Shown: positions 16,587 to 23,099 of the stretch, in pieces
How the letters are laid out: each line of letters starts with the position of its first letter
Numbering within the stretch: position 1 is the stretch's first letter
Origin: a virus
DNA length: 24,402 nucleotides
Virus record (IMG/VR): IMGVR_UViG_3300031841_000100
Span: 1 to 24,402 of that record
Direction: 5' to 3' (one strand)
Translations under genes and position numbers: made by a program
The notes under the pieces: model-generated
Database searches by the model: none
Told to the model about the DNA's origin: nothing
The model's input: the letters and a program-made list of their open reading frames with translations, nothing else

Positions 16587-17414
16587 CTATACAGATGATT
16601 TTTGTTCCCGTAAAGCTAAAACTTCATTAACAGCGTCTTGATGGTGCGGATGGTTTTTATCCCAATAAGCCGAACCTGGAGCTGTTAAATTATTTATTTC
16701 TTTGTCTATCTGTTTAGGAGTTTGCATCATTGGTCCATCTGATTGAACAATTTTATCTTCTCCCATTCTTTCAGCTAGCATTGCAAACGCTTTTATGACA
16801 GCTGGATTATCTCCAATCTTAGTTCCATCTTCCATATTCATACTCATAAATCCTGGAGGGAATACAGATGCAACTACATTGTTAGCAGCTGTAATTTTTT
16901 GATCGTATGCTTGACCCCACTCTGTTTTTAATTCAGTAGTAGCTTTATTTCTAGCTGCCTCTGCAATACTATTTGCATTAGACAATTCTTGACCAATCAT
17001 ATCATTATAAAATTTTACAACGCCATCTGCTTGACCAGGTAATAAACCTAGCTTATGCGCTTGCTCTGCAAAACCTTTTAATGCTGCCTCATCGACAGTT
17101 TTATCTTCTGGTAAATTAAACTTATATTCATCAGCAGATTTTGGTCTTCCAAGTTTTTCATAAACTTTATTCCAATCATCTTCTGTTGCAAATTTATTAG
17201 GTACTGGAATTTTATCTGCACCTACTAATTTTTGCGCATGAACAAAACTTTTAGCTAAACTTTCTATATCAGAAATATTCTCTAAAGATTTTTCGTTTCT
17301 TATCTCATCAGAAAGACTTGCTTTCCAATCAGTATTTTGTGTTGGAGTATTTGTATCTCCAGACAGCGTGGGAGCTTGCTCCGTTGCTGCTACCTCTTGA
17401 TTTTCACTCGACAT
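16587..17414 (-). CDS. Scaffolding / capsid assembly protein (275 aa)
   Basis: Acidic, helix-rich and Gln/Glu-rich, located between portal region and capsid gene as scaffolds are. The N-terminus (residues 1-30) is disordered Thr/Pro/Gln-rich. Residues 32-110 include WKASLSDEIRNEKSLENI, then LAKSFVHAQKLVGADKIPVP and VYEKLGRPKSADEYKFNLP. This GADKIPVP and LGRPKxADEYxF pattern is the recognised signature of podovirus capsid assembly scaffolds. The C-terminal 40 residues are polar and charged (YWDKNHPHHQDAVNEVLALR), suitable for coat binding. It guides procapsid assembly and is absent from mature heads. An AGGAGAAATAAC ribosome site precedes the ATG. Confidence 0.85.
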   Translation of the reverse strand: MSSENQEVAATEQAPTLSGDTNTPTQNTDWKASLSDEIRNEKSLENISDIESLAKSFVHAQKLVGADKIPVPNKFATEDDWNKVYEKLGRPKSADEYKFNLPEDKTVDEAALKGFAEQAHKLGLLPGQADGVVKFYNDMIGQELSNANSIAEAARNKATTELKTEWGQAYDQKITAANNVVASVFPPGFMSMNMEDGTKIGDNPAVIKAFAMLAERMGEDKIVQSDGPMMQTPKQIDKEINNLTAPGSAYWDKNHPHHQDAVNEVLALREQKSSV

Positions 17415-17416
17415 TG

Positions 17417-17629
17417 TTATTTCTCCTTTTTGTTGAGCATATTATTTATAAATAAGACAACGGCTCGTTGTCCCTCTCTAAATGCAGTATCGTGACTATC
17501 TCCTTGAACAAAAGTAGTTGAATTAAAACTGCATCTCTTTTTAAGATCTTCAAGCACTAATTGACCGCTCTCCGATCCAAAAGTCGTTTTGTAGTTTATT
17601 GATAATTGTTTTATATCTTTCTCATTCAC
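17417..17629 (-). CDS. Bbp19-like small protein (70 aa)
   Basis: Sequence features F-x-S-x-x-G-x-x-VLEDLKKRC, then FNSTTFVQGDSHDTAFREGQ and VVLFINNML. The G-QLVLEDL, DT-x-F-x-EGxR and VV-x-xI pattern is that of the Bbp19 family, small proteins encoded between portal and scaffold in many podoviruses; their function is not established. It overlaps the portal gene end by 8 nt and ends 2 nt before the scaffold start. Co-translation with portal is likely. Confidence 0.75.
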   Translation of the reverse strand: MNEKDIKQLSINYKTTFGSESGQLVLEDLKKRCSFNSTTFVQGDSHDTAFREGQRAVVLFINNMLNKKEK

Positions 17630-19226
17630 TTAATAACCCCGCTTTCAAAGCTGGAGCGATTTTACCAGCACTCTCAGCTACTTGTTGAGCTTGCTGTAAT
17701 TCAGCTTGCTCGATTTGTTGTTGCTGTTTTTGCTGCTGGATTTCTTGTACTTGTGCCTTAGATCTCATCACTTTAGCTGGTAAGCCTAGTACATCTTTAA
17801 TATGATCTACTAAACCATCAACATCTAAGTAATCAAATACTGGAGCTACATTTTGTAATGAGCCAAATATTTCTATACCTCTCATCACAGATGAAAGCTC
17901 TTGTGTCTTTTGAGCTTTAGCTAATGGAGATACATATTCAATTTCTACATCTTGATCTGCTACAGTTTCTGGTGGTTGTGGAAACTTACCATTTTTAAAT
18001 AACAGATTAAAAGATCTAGTAATTAATGGCTGCAATAATTCAGATTGTAATCTGCCTAATACTGGACCAAGTAATCTCATCTTTTCTTCAGTACGCTGCA
18101 TAACTTCTGTAGCTGTCATATTCACACCCTGGATCATCATTAACTGATCGACAAAAAAGTTTTCTCTAATAGCTTTTCTTCTTTGTTCTTCCATTTGTAA
18201 TCCTATTGGATTATTAGCTCCAATGTTTAATGGTTCAATTCTTTCTCTAGTACCAGATCTGTAGAAGTTTAATCCTCCAGGTACAGTTCTTACTGGTAAA
18301 ACAAAACCATCATCTGGAACCATTAATGGTGGGTCGATTTGTTTTTGTGCAGCTTTGATTGTAGTTTTGCACATTGTATTTAACATCTTAACATCTGGCA
18401 GCGCATTCATTGCTGGAGATCTTCCATAAATTTCATTTGATGAAGATTTTAAATATCTAGGAACCACATACGGAAATTCTCTAAATCCACTTTCTCTTAA
18501 AATTACACCACTTTCTTCGTGGACATGACAAGATACAAAATCCATATTCTTATTGCTTTCATATCCCATCGGCATATCTGATTGAGATACAGAATGAATA
18601 ATAGTTGTTTCATCGTATGGAGCATCTTGAATTTTTCTAACTAAAGATTGTGGTAGCTGTGCATCTGGATACATAGCTGGTATATTTTTATTTTTAATTT
18701 GAAATCTTCTTATCAGGCAATCCACCATGCCTTTTTCATTTTCAGTAATGTATATTTCTGAAATATGAATAGTTTTAAATCTTAAATCATCTTTAACATC
18801 ATCTGTGATAAACATTGCAGATGTACCAAATGCTAGCAGCTCATGGTATAATTCAAAAATTTCTTGTTGAAAATTAGATCTTTGAAACACTTGCTGCATA
18901 ATATTTGCGCAGCTCTCTAACCATTCTTTTGCCTCGTCATCCTGGTTCATCATCTCAGATCTGTATTTCAAAACAAACCATGGAGATATAGTATTTGTGA
19001 GCATTCCATTTAAAGATGCAGATAATAACTCGAGAGCATGAGTTGCAGTACCATCATAAATCTGGTCATGCCTTTTGTCTCCTCTGGTTCTCTTTAATGT
19101 AATGTTAGATTTTCTTGGTAAAAAATAATTAGCAACATCTTGCCAATGGTCTTCCCATGTAGATCTTTGCGCTCTTAGCGTTTGATACTTATCCAGTATC
19201 GCTTTGGCTTTTTTGTCTATTGCCAT
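17622..19226 (-). CDS. Portal protein / head-tail connector (534 aa)
   Basis: T7-type portal (Head-tail connector family). It begins MAIDKKAKAILDKYQTLRAQ, followed by WEDHWQDVANYFLPRKSN, THALELLSASLNGMLTNTIS and PWFVL, the characteristic N-terminal block. The middle has REFPYVVPRYLKSSSNEIYG and GRSPAMNALPDVKMLN. The NMTATEVMQRTEEKMRLLG helix near residue 370 is also diagnostic. The end is Gln-rich (residues 490-520, about half Gln, Ala and Glu) and probably a flexible barrel extension. Twelve copies would form the DNA channel at one vertex, docking terminase and the gp11-like ring. The start follows an AGGAGG sequence that lies inside the final codons of the preceding gene. Confidence 0.95.
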   Translation of the reverse strand: MAIDKKAKAILDKYQTLRAQRSTWEDHWQDVANYFLPRKSNITLKRTRGDKRHDQIYDGTATHALELLSASLNGMLTNTISPWFVLKYRSEMMNQDDEAKEWLESCANIMQQVFQRSNFQQEIFELYHELLAFGTSAMFITDDVKDDLRFKTIHISEIYITENEKGMVDCLIRRFQIKNKNIPAMYPDAQLPQSLVRKIQDAPYDETTIIHSVSQSDMPMGYESNKNMDFVSCHVHEESGVILRESGFREFPYVVPRYLKSSSNEIYGRSPAMNALPDVKMLNTMCKTTIKAAQKQIDPPLMVPDDGFVLPVRTVPGGLNFYRSGTRERIEPLNIGANNPIGLQMEEQRRKAIRENFFVDQLMMIQGVNMTATEVMQRTEEKMRLLGPVLGRLQSELLQPLITRSFNLLFKNGKFPQPPETVADQDVEIEYVSPLAKAQKTQELSSVMRGIEIFGSLQNVAPVFDYLDVDGLVDHIKDVLGLPAKVMRSKAQVQEIQQQKQQQQIEQAELQQAQQVAESAGKIAPALKAGLLSE

Positions 19227-19442
19227 CTATCCTCCTAATAAAGTTCTTTTAGATGTTGTTAATTGATTGTCGCCTAAACCTTTAGCTCCAGTTAATATTG
19301 TGCTGGATCTACCTTTACCTCTACCCATATCAGTTTTTGATAAAGCTGTTGCTTGAGAAACTTCTGGTTTCGTTGGAGCTACAACTACGGGAGCTGCGGG
19401 TGGTGGTGCTGGTGGTTTCGGTTTTGAAATTACTCCTCCCAT
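19227..19442 (-). CDS. Small protein with GRSSTILTG...TLLGG C-terminus, copy 2 (71 aa)
   Basis: Proline-rich N-terminal half (PKPPAPPPAAPVVVAP) and a conserved C-terminal half with GRGKGRSSTILTGAKGLGD and a final RTLLGG. The same C-terminal pattern is in the upstream 75-aa protein, so the two are paralogues joined head to tail. The R-SSTIL-TG motif is widespread in tiny proteins coded just before podovirus portal genes; a head-assembly or connector-related role is suspected but not established. The last codons (TTA GGA GGA TAG) carry AGGAGG, the Shine-Dalgarno of the portal gene, whose ATG follows the stop at once. The start itself lies one base after the stop of its twin. Confidence 0.75.
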   Translation of the reverse strand: MGGVISKPKPPAPPPAAPVVVAPTKPEVSQATALSKTDMGRGKGRSSTILTGAKGLGDNQLTTSKRTLLGG

Positions 19443-19443
19443 A

Positions 19444-19671
19444 CTATCCTCCTAATAAAGTTTTCTTTGTTATCTTACTATCATCATCCTCTAAGCCATC
19501 AGCTCCAGTAAGAATAGTTGATGATCTTCCAGTTCTTTGATTTCTTAATCTTGCTCTCTTCCTTGCAGCCTCTTCTTCTCTTTGCGCATCATCATACTTT
19601 GGCGGCTCGGGTAAAGGTTTCACTTCTGGAATAGGTGGCATCGCTGGTATCTTTGGTTTCATAAATCCCAT
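19444..19671 (-). CDS. Small protein with GRSSTILTG...TLLGG C-terminus, copy 1 (75 aa)
   Basis: Paralogue of the next gene. The N-terminal half is proline-rich (MKPKIPAMPPIPEVKPLPEP), and a middle charged helix reads REEEAARKRARLRNQR. It then has GRSSTILTGADGLEDDDS and the end KTLLGG. Only the C-terminal half is shared with the 71-aa twin, and codons there differ (for example TCATCAACTATT against TCCAGCACAATA), so the duplication is old or the motif is strongly selected. The end TTATTAGGAGGATAG also supplies the ribosome site of the downstream twin. It lies 1 nt after terL. Function unknown. Confidence 0.75.
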   Translation of the reverse strand: MGFMKPKIPAMPPIPEVKPLPEPPKYDDAQREEEAARKRARLRNQRTGRSSTILTGADGLEDDDSKITKKTLLGG

Positions 19672-19672
19672 G

Positions 19673-20950
19673 TTAGTCTCCGTGTATTGAATATTCGTTT
19701 AATGAATAAGTTTGTTTTGGTTTATTTTTTTCTGGTAAATCATTTAAAGATATTGCCATGTACCTCACGCTATCTACTGCATGACTAGACCAATCCTTAA
19801 CTGGTTTATTCGAAAACATTTTAATTTTTTCGTTATACTTTCGATGGTATTGTCTAAGCGCATCTATTAATGGTTTTGTGTTTTCTATATCGAACCAACA
19901 TCTAGGTAAAACCATCTTTGTACTGTGGATCCCATCCTCTAAAGATAACTTAGGTAAAATTCTAAACCTAACTCCCAACTGATAAGCTACATCTAATCTG
20001 GTCTTACCCGTTGAAAATTCTGTGACTTCTATATCGTGTGGAGCGTAATGCTCTCCGTAAATATAATCTTTATCTTTTATAACCTGGACATAGTGAGGAA
20101 GACCCTCTCTCCTATTCTCATAGTAATCAATTACTAAAATAGAGTTTCCTAACTTTTGAAAAAAAACAATTGCTGTACTATCATCCACTCCTAGATCCCA
20201 GGCGGTATGAACCTCCAGGCTAGGATCATAAGCTATTCTAGTTAATTGTTTCTTCTCTTCTAAATTTTTAATTATATCTCCAAATATAGATCCCTCGATA
20301 TTTGCAATCCAATCGCATTCAAATTCTTGCCGATACTTCGTCTCTCCCATTTGAGCTTTGGCTGCATCTAACTCTTCCTGGTCTATAATATTAGTTTCAC
20401 TTGCCTTAGCTGTATAAGTCATCCACTTATCATCGCTTAAAGCATATTGATATAATTCGTAAAATAAATTTCCCATCCCAGCGGGAGTTCCTATAAAATA
20501 ACAAAACCCCTTACGATCCGATAAGGCTGGTCTAATTATTTCATTCCACAGCTTAGGTTCTATTTGCGCTGTCTCATCTATGCAAACTCCGTCAAGAAAT
20601 AATCCTCTTAAACTATCCCCCGCCTCACTAGATAATAAAGTTATTCTAGCACCATTTGGCAAATCGCATCTAAGCTCTGTCTCATTAAAAGTTGTGCCTG
20701 GTATTGGTCCAGCAAACATTTTTAAATAATCAAATGCAATAGCTTTTGCTTGCTTATAAGTTGGAGCTATATAAGCGTACCTAGGATTTTTCAAATTATT
20801 CTGTAATGCTGCACGGATTAGGTGGTTTAGCATACAGACAGTTTTGCCAAATCTTCTATGACAACTTAACACCGCAAATCTATATTGAGATAGCTGATTG
20901 TGCAGCTCCGCTTGTAAGGGTCGTGGTGTATAGGGTATTTCAACTTTCAT
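19673..20950 (-). CDS. terL: Terminase large subunit (425 aa)
   Basis: DNA-packaging motor and nuclease. The N-terminal ATPase has a Walker A-type loop CHRRFGKT (residues 30-37), a Walker B LFLDGVCIDE (117-126) with E126 catalytic, and a GTPAG coupling motif (154-158). The C-terminal RNase H-like nuclease has D252 in WDLGVDDSTA, a HYAPHD centre (301-306) and DWSSHAVDSVRY (386-397) with the last acidic residue at D393. Length is slightly short but typical for compact podovirus terminases. The start overlaps the stop of the 31-aa membrane peptide (TAATG). It is separated from the small-subunit-like gene by about 1.4 kb of small genes. Confidence 0.97.
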   Translation of the reverse strand: MKVEIPYTPRPLQAELHNQLSQYRFAVLSCHRRFGKTVCMLNHLIRAALQNNLKNPRYAYIAPTYKQAKAIAFDYLKMFAGPIPGTTFNETELRCDLPNGARITLLSSEAGDSLRGLFLDGVCIDETAQIEPKLWNEIIRPALSDRKGFCYFIGTPAGMGNLFYELYQYALSDDKWMTYTAKASETNIIDQEELDAAKAQMGETKYRQEFECDWIANIEGSIFGDIIKNLEEKKQLTRIAYDPSLEVHTAWDLGVDDSTAIVFFQKLGNSILVIDYYENRREGLPHYVQVIKDKDYIYGEHYAPHDIEVTEFSTGKTRLDVAYQLGVRFRILPKLSLEDGIHSTKMVLPRCWFDIENTKPLIDALRQYHRKYNEKIKMFSNKPVKDWSSHAVDSVRYMAISLNDLPEKNKPKQTYSLNEYSIHGD

Positions 20951-21045
20951 TATAAAATAGCTAATACAATAATTACTACTGCTACAACTGCACAGATTGT
21001 TTTATGTTCCTTAACAATATGTGGAATGTGATCTTTCAGTTTCAT
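20950..21045 (-). CDS. Single-pass membrane peptide upstream of terL (31 aa)
   Basis: Short frame MKLKDHIPHIVKEHKTICAV followed by VAVVIIVLAIL. It has a basic/polar head of about 16 residues and one hydrophobic helix of about 15 residues ending at the C-terminus. An excellent Shine-Dalgarno (TTAGGAGGATTA) lies 5 nt before the ATG at 21045-21043, and the stop overlaps the terL start (TAATG). These make it a real gene although it is very small. A tail-anchored, positive-inside helix could be a holin-like or other membrane factor, but no sequence family was recognised. Confidence 0.75.
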   Translation of the reverse strand: MKLKDHIPHIVKEHKTICAVVAVVIIVLAIL

Positions 21046-21053
21046 TAATCCTC

Positions 21054-21245
21054 CTAATGTATTGTTGGTAAATCAAAAATGTCTCTAATTGATTTATATT
21101 CGATGCCGCTGTTCTTCATTAATTTTTTTACAAACTTGTGAGCGTGCCGCTCATCCTCAAATCCGTTTAGGTGTATTACCAATCCGTTAGTGTCTTCGTT
21201 GGTAAAAACCATAGCTGTTATTAAACTGTCTGTATATTTATTCAT
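21054..21245 (-). CDS. Small protein of unknown function (63 aa)
   Basis: Begins MNKYTDSLITAMVFTNEDTN and ends SIRDIFDLPTIH. Predicted to be a compact alpha/beta protein: strands around residues 8-15 (ITAMVFTN) and 22-28 (LVIHLNG), then a helix with ERHAHKFVKKLMKNSG. No family recognised. Its start overlaps the end of the 90-aa gene by 4 nt, and its stop is 8 nt before the 31-aa gene, so it is probably co-translated with both. The sequence HxxxKFVKKLM suggests a structural rather than enzymatic role. Confidence 0.7.
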   Translation of the reverse strand: MNKYTDSLITAMVFTNEDTNGLVIHLNGFEDERHAHKFVKKLMKNSGIEYKSIRDIFDLPTIH

Positions 21246-21514
21246 GCTGACTTCTTATTATTTTTTACAAAATTTCTAGCTGCGGCTACTGAGCTAAATC
21301 CCCACTTCTTGAGAGCCAAAGCTTTTCTTGTAGGCTTACCTTTTTCATCTTTCATTGCGCCTTTCATCCCAGCAAACCTGGCAGCAAAGCTAACTCTTCG
21401 TGGGTTCTTGCCAGCCTTAACTGGTGGTTTTAAATTAGATCCATCTCTGTTTTTAAAGAATTGTCTCCCCCGCTCTGTTAATCCTCCAGTTTTGCTTTTG
21501 TGTTCTTTTCTCAT
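21242..21514 (-). CDS. Basic phage protein of the KTGGLTxxGR / PTRKALALKKW type (90 aa)
   Basis: Lys/Arg-rich protein with KTGGLTERGRQFFKN (8-22), PRRVSFAARFAGMKG (38-52), KDEKGKPTRKALALKKW (55-71). These blocks recur in small proteins of marine phages (I recall the name DUF6321 for the family, to be verified). No enzymatic motif is visible; the many basic residues suggest binding to nucleic acid, perhaps during packaging since terL lies 0.3 kb downstream. The ATG at 21514 is preceded by a CA repeat rather than a Shine-Dalgarno. Function unknown. Confidence 0.8.
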   Translation of the reverse strand: MRKEHKSKTGGLTERGRQFFKNRDGSNLKPPVKAGKNPRRVSFAARFAGMKGAMKDEKGKPTRKALALKKWGFSSVAAARNFVKNNKKSA

Positions 21515-21516
21515 AA

Positions 21517-21535
21517 GTGTGTGTGTATGTGTGTG
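21517..21535 (-). repeat. CA-dinucleotide tract immediately upstream of a start codon
   Basis: The minus strand reads CACACACATACACACAC, ending two bases before the ATG of the 90-aa gene; one T interrupts the repeat. It replaces any obvious Shine-Dalgarno. It is the only dinucleotide run of this length noticed in the window. It could keep the start site unstructured or bind a factor. Confidence 0.8.
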
Positions 21536-21558
21536 AAATTCCCAAGTTATATATTTTT

Positions 21559-21601
21559 AAAAAATGCGGCTATAATTTCGGGTGTACCCCCTTTGTTCCG
21601 C
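21559..21601 (-). terminator. Possible intrinsic terminator before the head/packaging genes
   Basis: On the minus strand GCGG (21601-21598) can pair with CCGC (21569-21566), enclosing an inner GGGT/ACCC hairpin, and is followed by ATTTTTT (21565-21559). The outer stem is only 4 bp, so the case is weak. If real it would separate the early-type genes upstream from the terminase operon. Confidence 0.3.
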
Positions 21602-21694
21602 GTGATTTTATTCTTTTTATATGCAGATCCGCGAGTTGATCCTCTTATAATCCTCTTGATGATTGATTTGTCTTTTGTTTATTGATGTTGTCGC

Positions 21695-21709
21695 TAGGTA
21701 TCATACCTA
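21695..21709. promoter_or_regulatory. 15-bp palindrome TAGGTAT-N-ATACCTA
   Basis: Perfect 7-bp arms with one central base. On the minus strand the centre reads TATGAT, a near-consensus -10 hexamer, though no good -35 was found. This layout fits an operator covering a promoter. A phage HTH protein encoded upstream, for example at 23504-24103, could be the binder, but that is speculation. Confidence 0.5.
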
Positions 21710-21716
21710 CCACCCA

Positions 21717-21727
21717 GGTTCCGAACC
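21717..21727. promoter_or_regulatory. 11-bp palindrome GGTTC-N-GAACC
   Basis: Perfect 5-bp arms with one central base, only 7 bp from the TAGGTAT palindrome. A second GAACC at 21745-21749 could pair alternatively with its left arm. Possible operator half of a paired site, or an RNA element. Confidence 0.4.
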
Positions 21728-21755
21728 CCATAACGCGCACCCGAGAACCATGGAT

Positions 21756-21786
21756 GACACCACCAAGAACGAACTTTAGTAGTGTC
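21756..21786 (-). promoter_or_regulatory. Hairpin with 9-bp stem in the GC-rich island
   Basis: Minus-strand RNA GACACUACU (21786-21778) pairs with GGUGGUGUC (21764-21756) over 9 bp with two G-U pairs and a 13-nt loop. It begins 16 nt after the stop codon of the 173-aa gene. There is no U-run, so it is more likely a structured element than a terminator. Confidence 0.45.
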
Positions 21787-21801
21787 AACCAGGATTAAGA
21801 T

Positions 21802-22323
21802 CTAGTTTAAATTATTTTTAACAAGGCAATGAGCATATAACTTGTTAGCATAACCCGCCAACTTGCCATTGATCTCATCTTGTTTAGCTTTATGAGCTGC
21901 TCTCTCTTCATCGCTCCAAGCTGTTGAATTAACAAATTCAATTTTTACATTCTCCATTGATTTGCTAAATGCTTTAATTCTGCAAAGCTGTTTCTTTTGT
22001 AAAGTGTTGAGCTGATTGTAATCAACTTTTGTCAACCAGTTTTCTACATCTTTAGCAGCATCACATTTGCTTAATCCAAAATAATCAACATAACCATTGC
22101 TGTTATCTTGAGTTAAAACAAACGCAGCTCCATAAGTAGAAGTTTTAACAGCACACCACTTATTGTTTTTTGGATTTAAAGTTTGATAACAAAATCTGTC
22201 GCCTTTGTTATTTGTCTCAATCCAATAAGCTCTTTTAGTTTTGAGCTTGAAACCCCAAGGATAGTTATCAACGACAACTGCTGTCTCGAAGTTTTTTGCG
22301 TTGTAGATGTTTTTTTTTGTCAT
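21802..22323 (-). CDS. Phage protein of unknown function (173 aa)
   Basis: Begins MTKKNIYNAKNFETAVVVDN. The N-terminal half is rich in aromatic and basic residues, with GFKLKTKRAYWIETNNKGDR and RFCYQTLNPKNNKWCAVKTS (residues 24-62). This KLxTKxxYWxET and QTLNPKxNKW pattern recalls small proteins of unknown role in other marine phages. The C-terminal half is helical (KDVENWLTKVDYNQLNTLQK). No enzyme motif is visible. The ATG lacks a Shine-Dalgarno, and a palindrome containing TTGACA lies 21 nt upstream, so the mRNA may start very near the ATG. It is flanked by non-coding DNA on both sides, unlike most genes here. Confidence 0.75.
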   Translation of the reverse strand: MTKKNIYNAKNFETAVVVDNYPWGFKLKTKRAYWIETNNKGDRFCYQTLNPKNNKWCAVKTSTYGAAFVLTQDNSNGYVDYFGLSKCDAAKDVENWLTKVDYNQLNTLQKKQLCRIKAFSKSMENVKIEFVNSTAWSDEERAAHKAKQDEINGKLAGYANKLYAHCLVKNNLN

Positions 22324-22343
22324 TACTAATCAATAAACTAGCA

Positions 22344-22358
22344 TTGACATAGTGTCAA
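22344..22358. promoter_or_regulatory. Palindrome TTGACA-N3-TGTCAA upstream of the 173-aa gene
   Basis: Perfect 6-bp arms with a 3-bp centre. The minus-strand TTGACA is a consensus -35 box, with TATTGA 17 nt further (22335-22330) as a poor -10. It lies 21 nt before the ATG at 22323. The same TTGACACTA string recurs near 21788, hinting at a shared binding site. Confidence 0.45.
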
Positions 22359-22390
22359 GATAATAATGCAGATCTGGCAATTATTTTTTT

Positions 22391-22843
22391 TTATCTTTTT
22401 TCTTTATTATACCCGACATCTCCAGGTAGCTTTTGAATAGATGTACTTGCCAACGGATCCACAATGTTTTTAATTTCTTTAATATCATTTTTAGGTTCTC
22501 CCCAACTTATAATTAAATGATTATCTATTTTTTGTTGCACTTGTGATTTGTCTCCAAATGTTGTGCTTGCGAGTTTTGTAGCAAGCCATCTGATATGGCT
22601 CCACTTCTCTCTTAAAAAATGTGTTTCTTGTGGTGTCTTTGGGATCTGCATATCTTCTGCAATCTTATCCAACAAAGTCCAAACCCCAGTTTGTCTAGCT
22701 GCCATGACTTTCTCTCTTAACTTCTCATCGTTTCTGCAATGCTTATAAACTGTAGAAACATCTGGCATCTCCTTATCTTTGCAAATAGTTGAGAGCGGTT
22801 CTCCAAGCTCTAATCTTTCGCATATCTTTTCAATTTGATCCAT
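22391..22843 (-). CDS. Terminase small subunit-like HTH protein (150 aa)
   Basis: Residues 1-65 resemble the DNA-binding part of Sf6-type small terminases: EKICERLELGEPLSTICKDK, then MPDVSTVYKHC and EKLREKVMAARQTGVWTLLD. The S-T-V-Y helix is the recognition helix of an HTH, followed by the long helices that form the oligomer ring. Residues 80-105 are THFLREKWSHIRWLATKLAS. The C-terminus is polar. It would recognise the packaging site and dock TerL, but it sits about 1.4 kb upstream of terL with five small genes or elements between. It overlaps the HGG protein by 34 nt. Confidence 0.75.
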   Translation of the reverse strand: MDQIEKICERLELGEPLSTICKDKEMPDVSTVYKHCRNDEKLREKVMAARQTGVWTLLDKIAEDMQIPKTPQETHFLREKWSHIRWLATKLASTTFGDKSQVQQKIDNHLIISWGEPKNDIKEIKNIVDPLASTSIQKLPGDVGYNKEKR

Positions 22844-23067
22844 TCTATTAATTCTTGATCTGTTTTATTTTTAAAATTTTTTAAATTTTTTATTGCTTTT
22901 AATCTACCCTCCAAAGACTTTGGTCCAGTAGATGCTCCGCCATGAAACTTGCAGCGATACTTGCCAGATGTTTTCTGAAAGTATCCTTTGCAAAGACATT
23001 GCTTGGTAAATTTAGAGCCTCGAGTAAAGCTCTCACATTGGATCTTATGAAGAGGTTTTCCAACCAT
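22810..23067 (-). CDS. HGGxSTGP motif protein, small zinc-binding type (85 aa)
   Basis: Cysteine/histidine pattern C-x12-C-x-C-x12-C-x2-HGG (C11, C24, C26, C39, H42) followed by HGGASTGPKSLEGRLKAIKN. The HGGxSTG signature is a recognised small-protein family of phages and bacteria, of unknown function, with a likely zinc knuckle plus a basic helix. It sits between two HTH genes and may bind nucleic acid. No Shine-Dalgarno was visible before the ATG at 23067. The terS-like gene starts inside its 3' end. Confidence 0.75.
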   Translation of the reverse strand: MVGKPLHKIQCESFTRGSKFTKQCLCKGYFQKTSGKYRCKFHGGASTGPKSLEGRLKAIKNLKNFKNKTDQELIEWIKLKRYAKD

Positions 23068-23099
23068 AAAAACGCACTACTTTGACCCTATTTATCCGT

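Larger units (their letters stand above)
21645..21801 (-). other. GC-rich non-coding island with possible 28-47 aa frame
   Basis: Part of the largest intergenic gap (21515-21801). About half the bases at 21690-21760 are G or C, clearly above the surrounding genes. On the minus strand an open frame runs from TTG 21788 (or ATG 21731) to TAA 21645. It includes HGSRVRVMGFGTWVVG, which resembles the GFGT turn of HU/IHF proteins, but it lacks the rest of that fold. The plus strand also has a 37-codon frame (21685-21798), so coding is doubtful on either. Palindromes and a hairpin within it are listed separately. Confidence 0.4.

Noticed and set aside
21690-21790. Possible tRNA gene in the GC-rich island (GGTTCCGAACC looked like a T-arm)
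   Set aside because: No acceptor stem, anticodon arm or 7-nt T-loop with matching stem could be built on either strand.
21685-21798. 37-codon plus-strand frame in the island
   Set aside because: No ribosome site, opposite to all other genes, and overlapping palindromes that explain the missing stops equally well.
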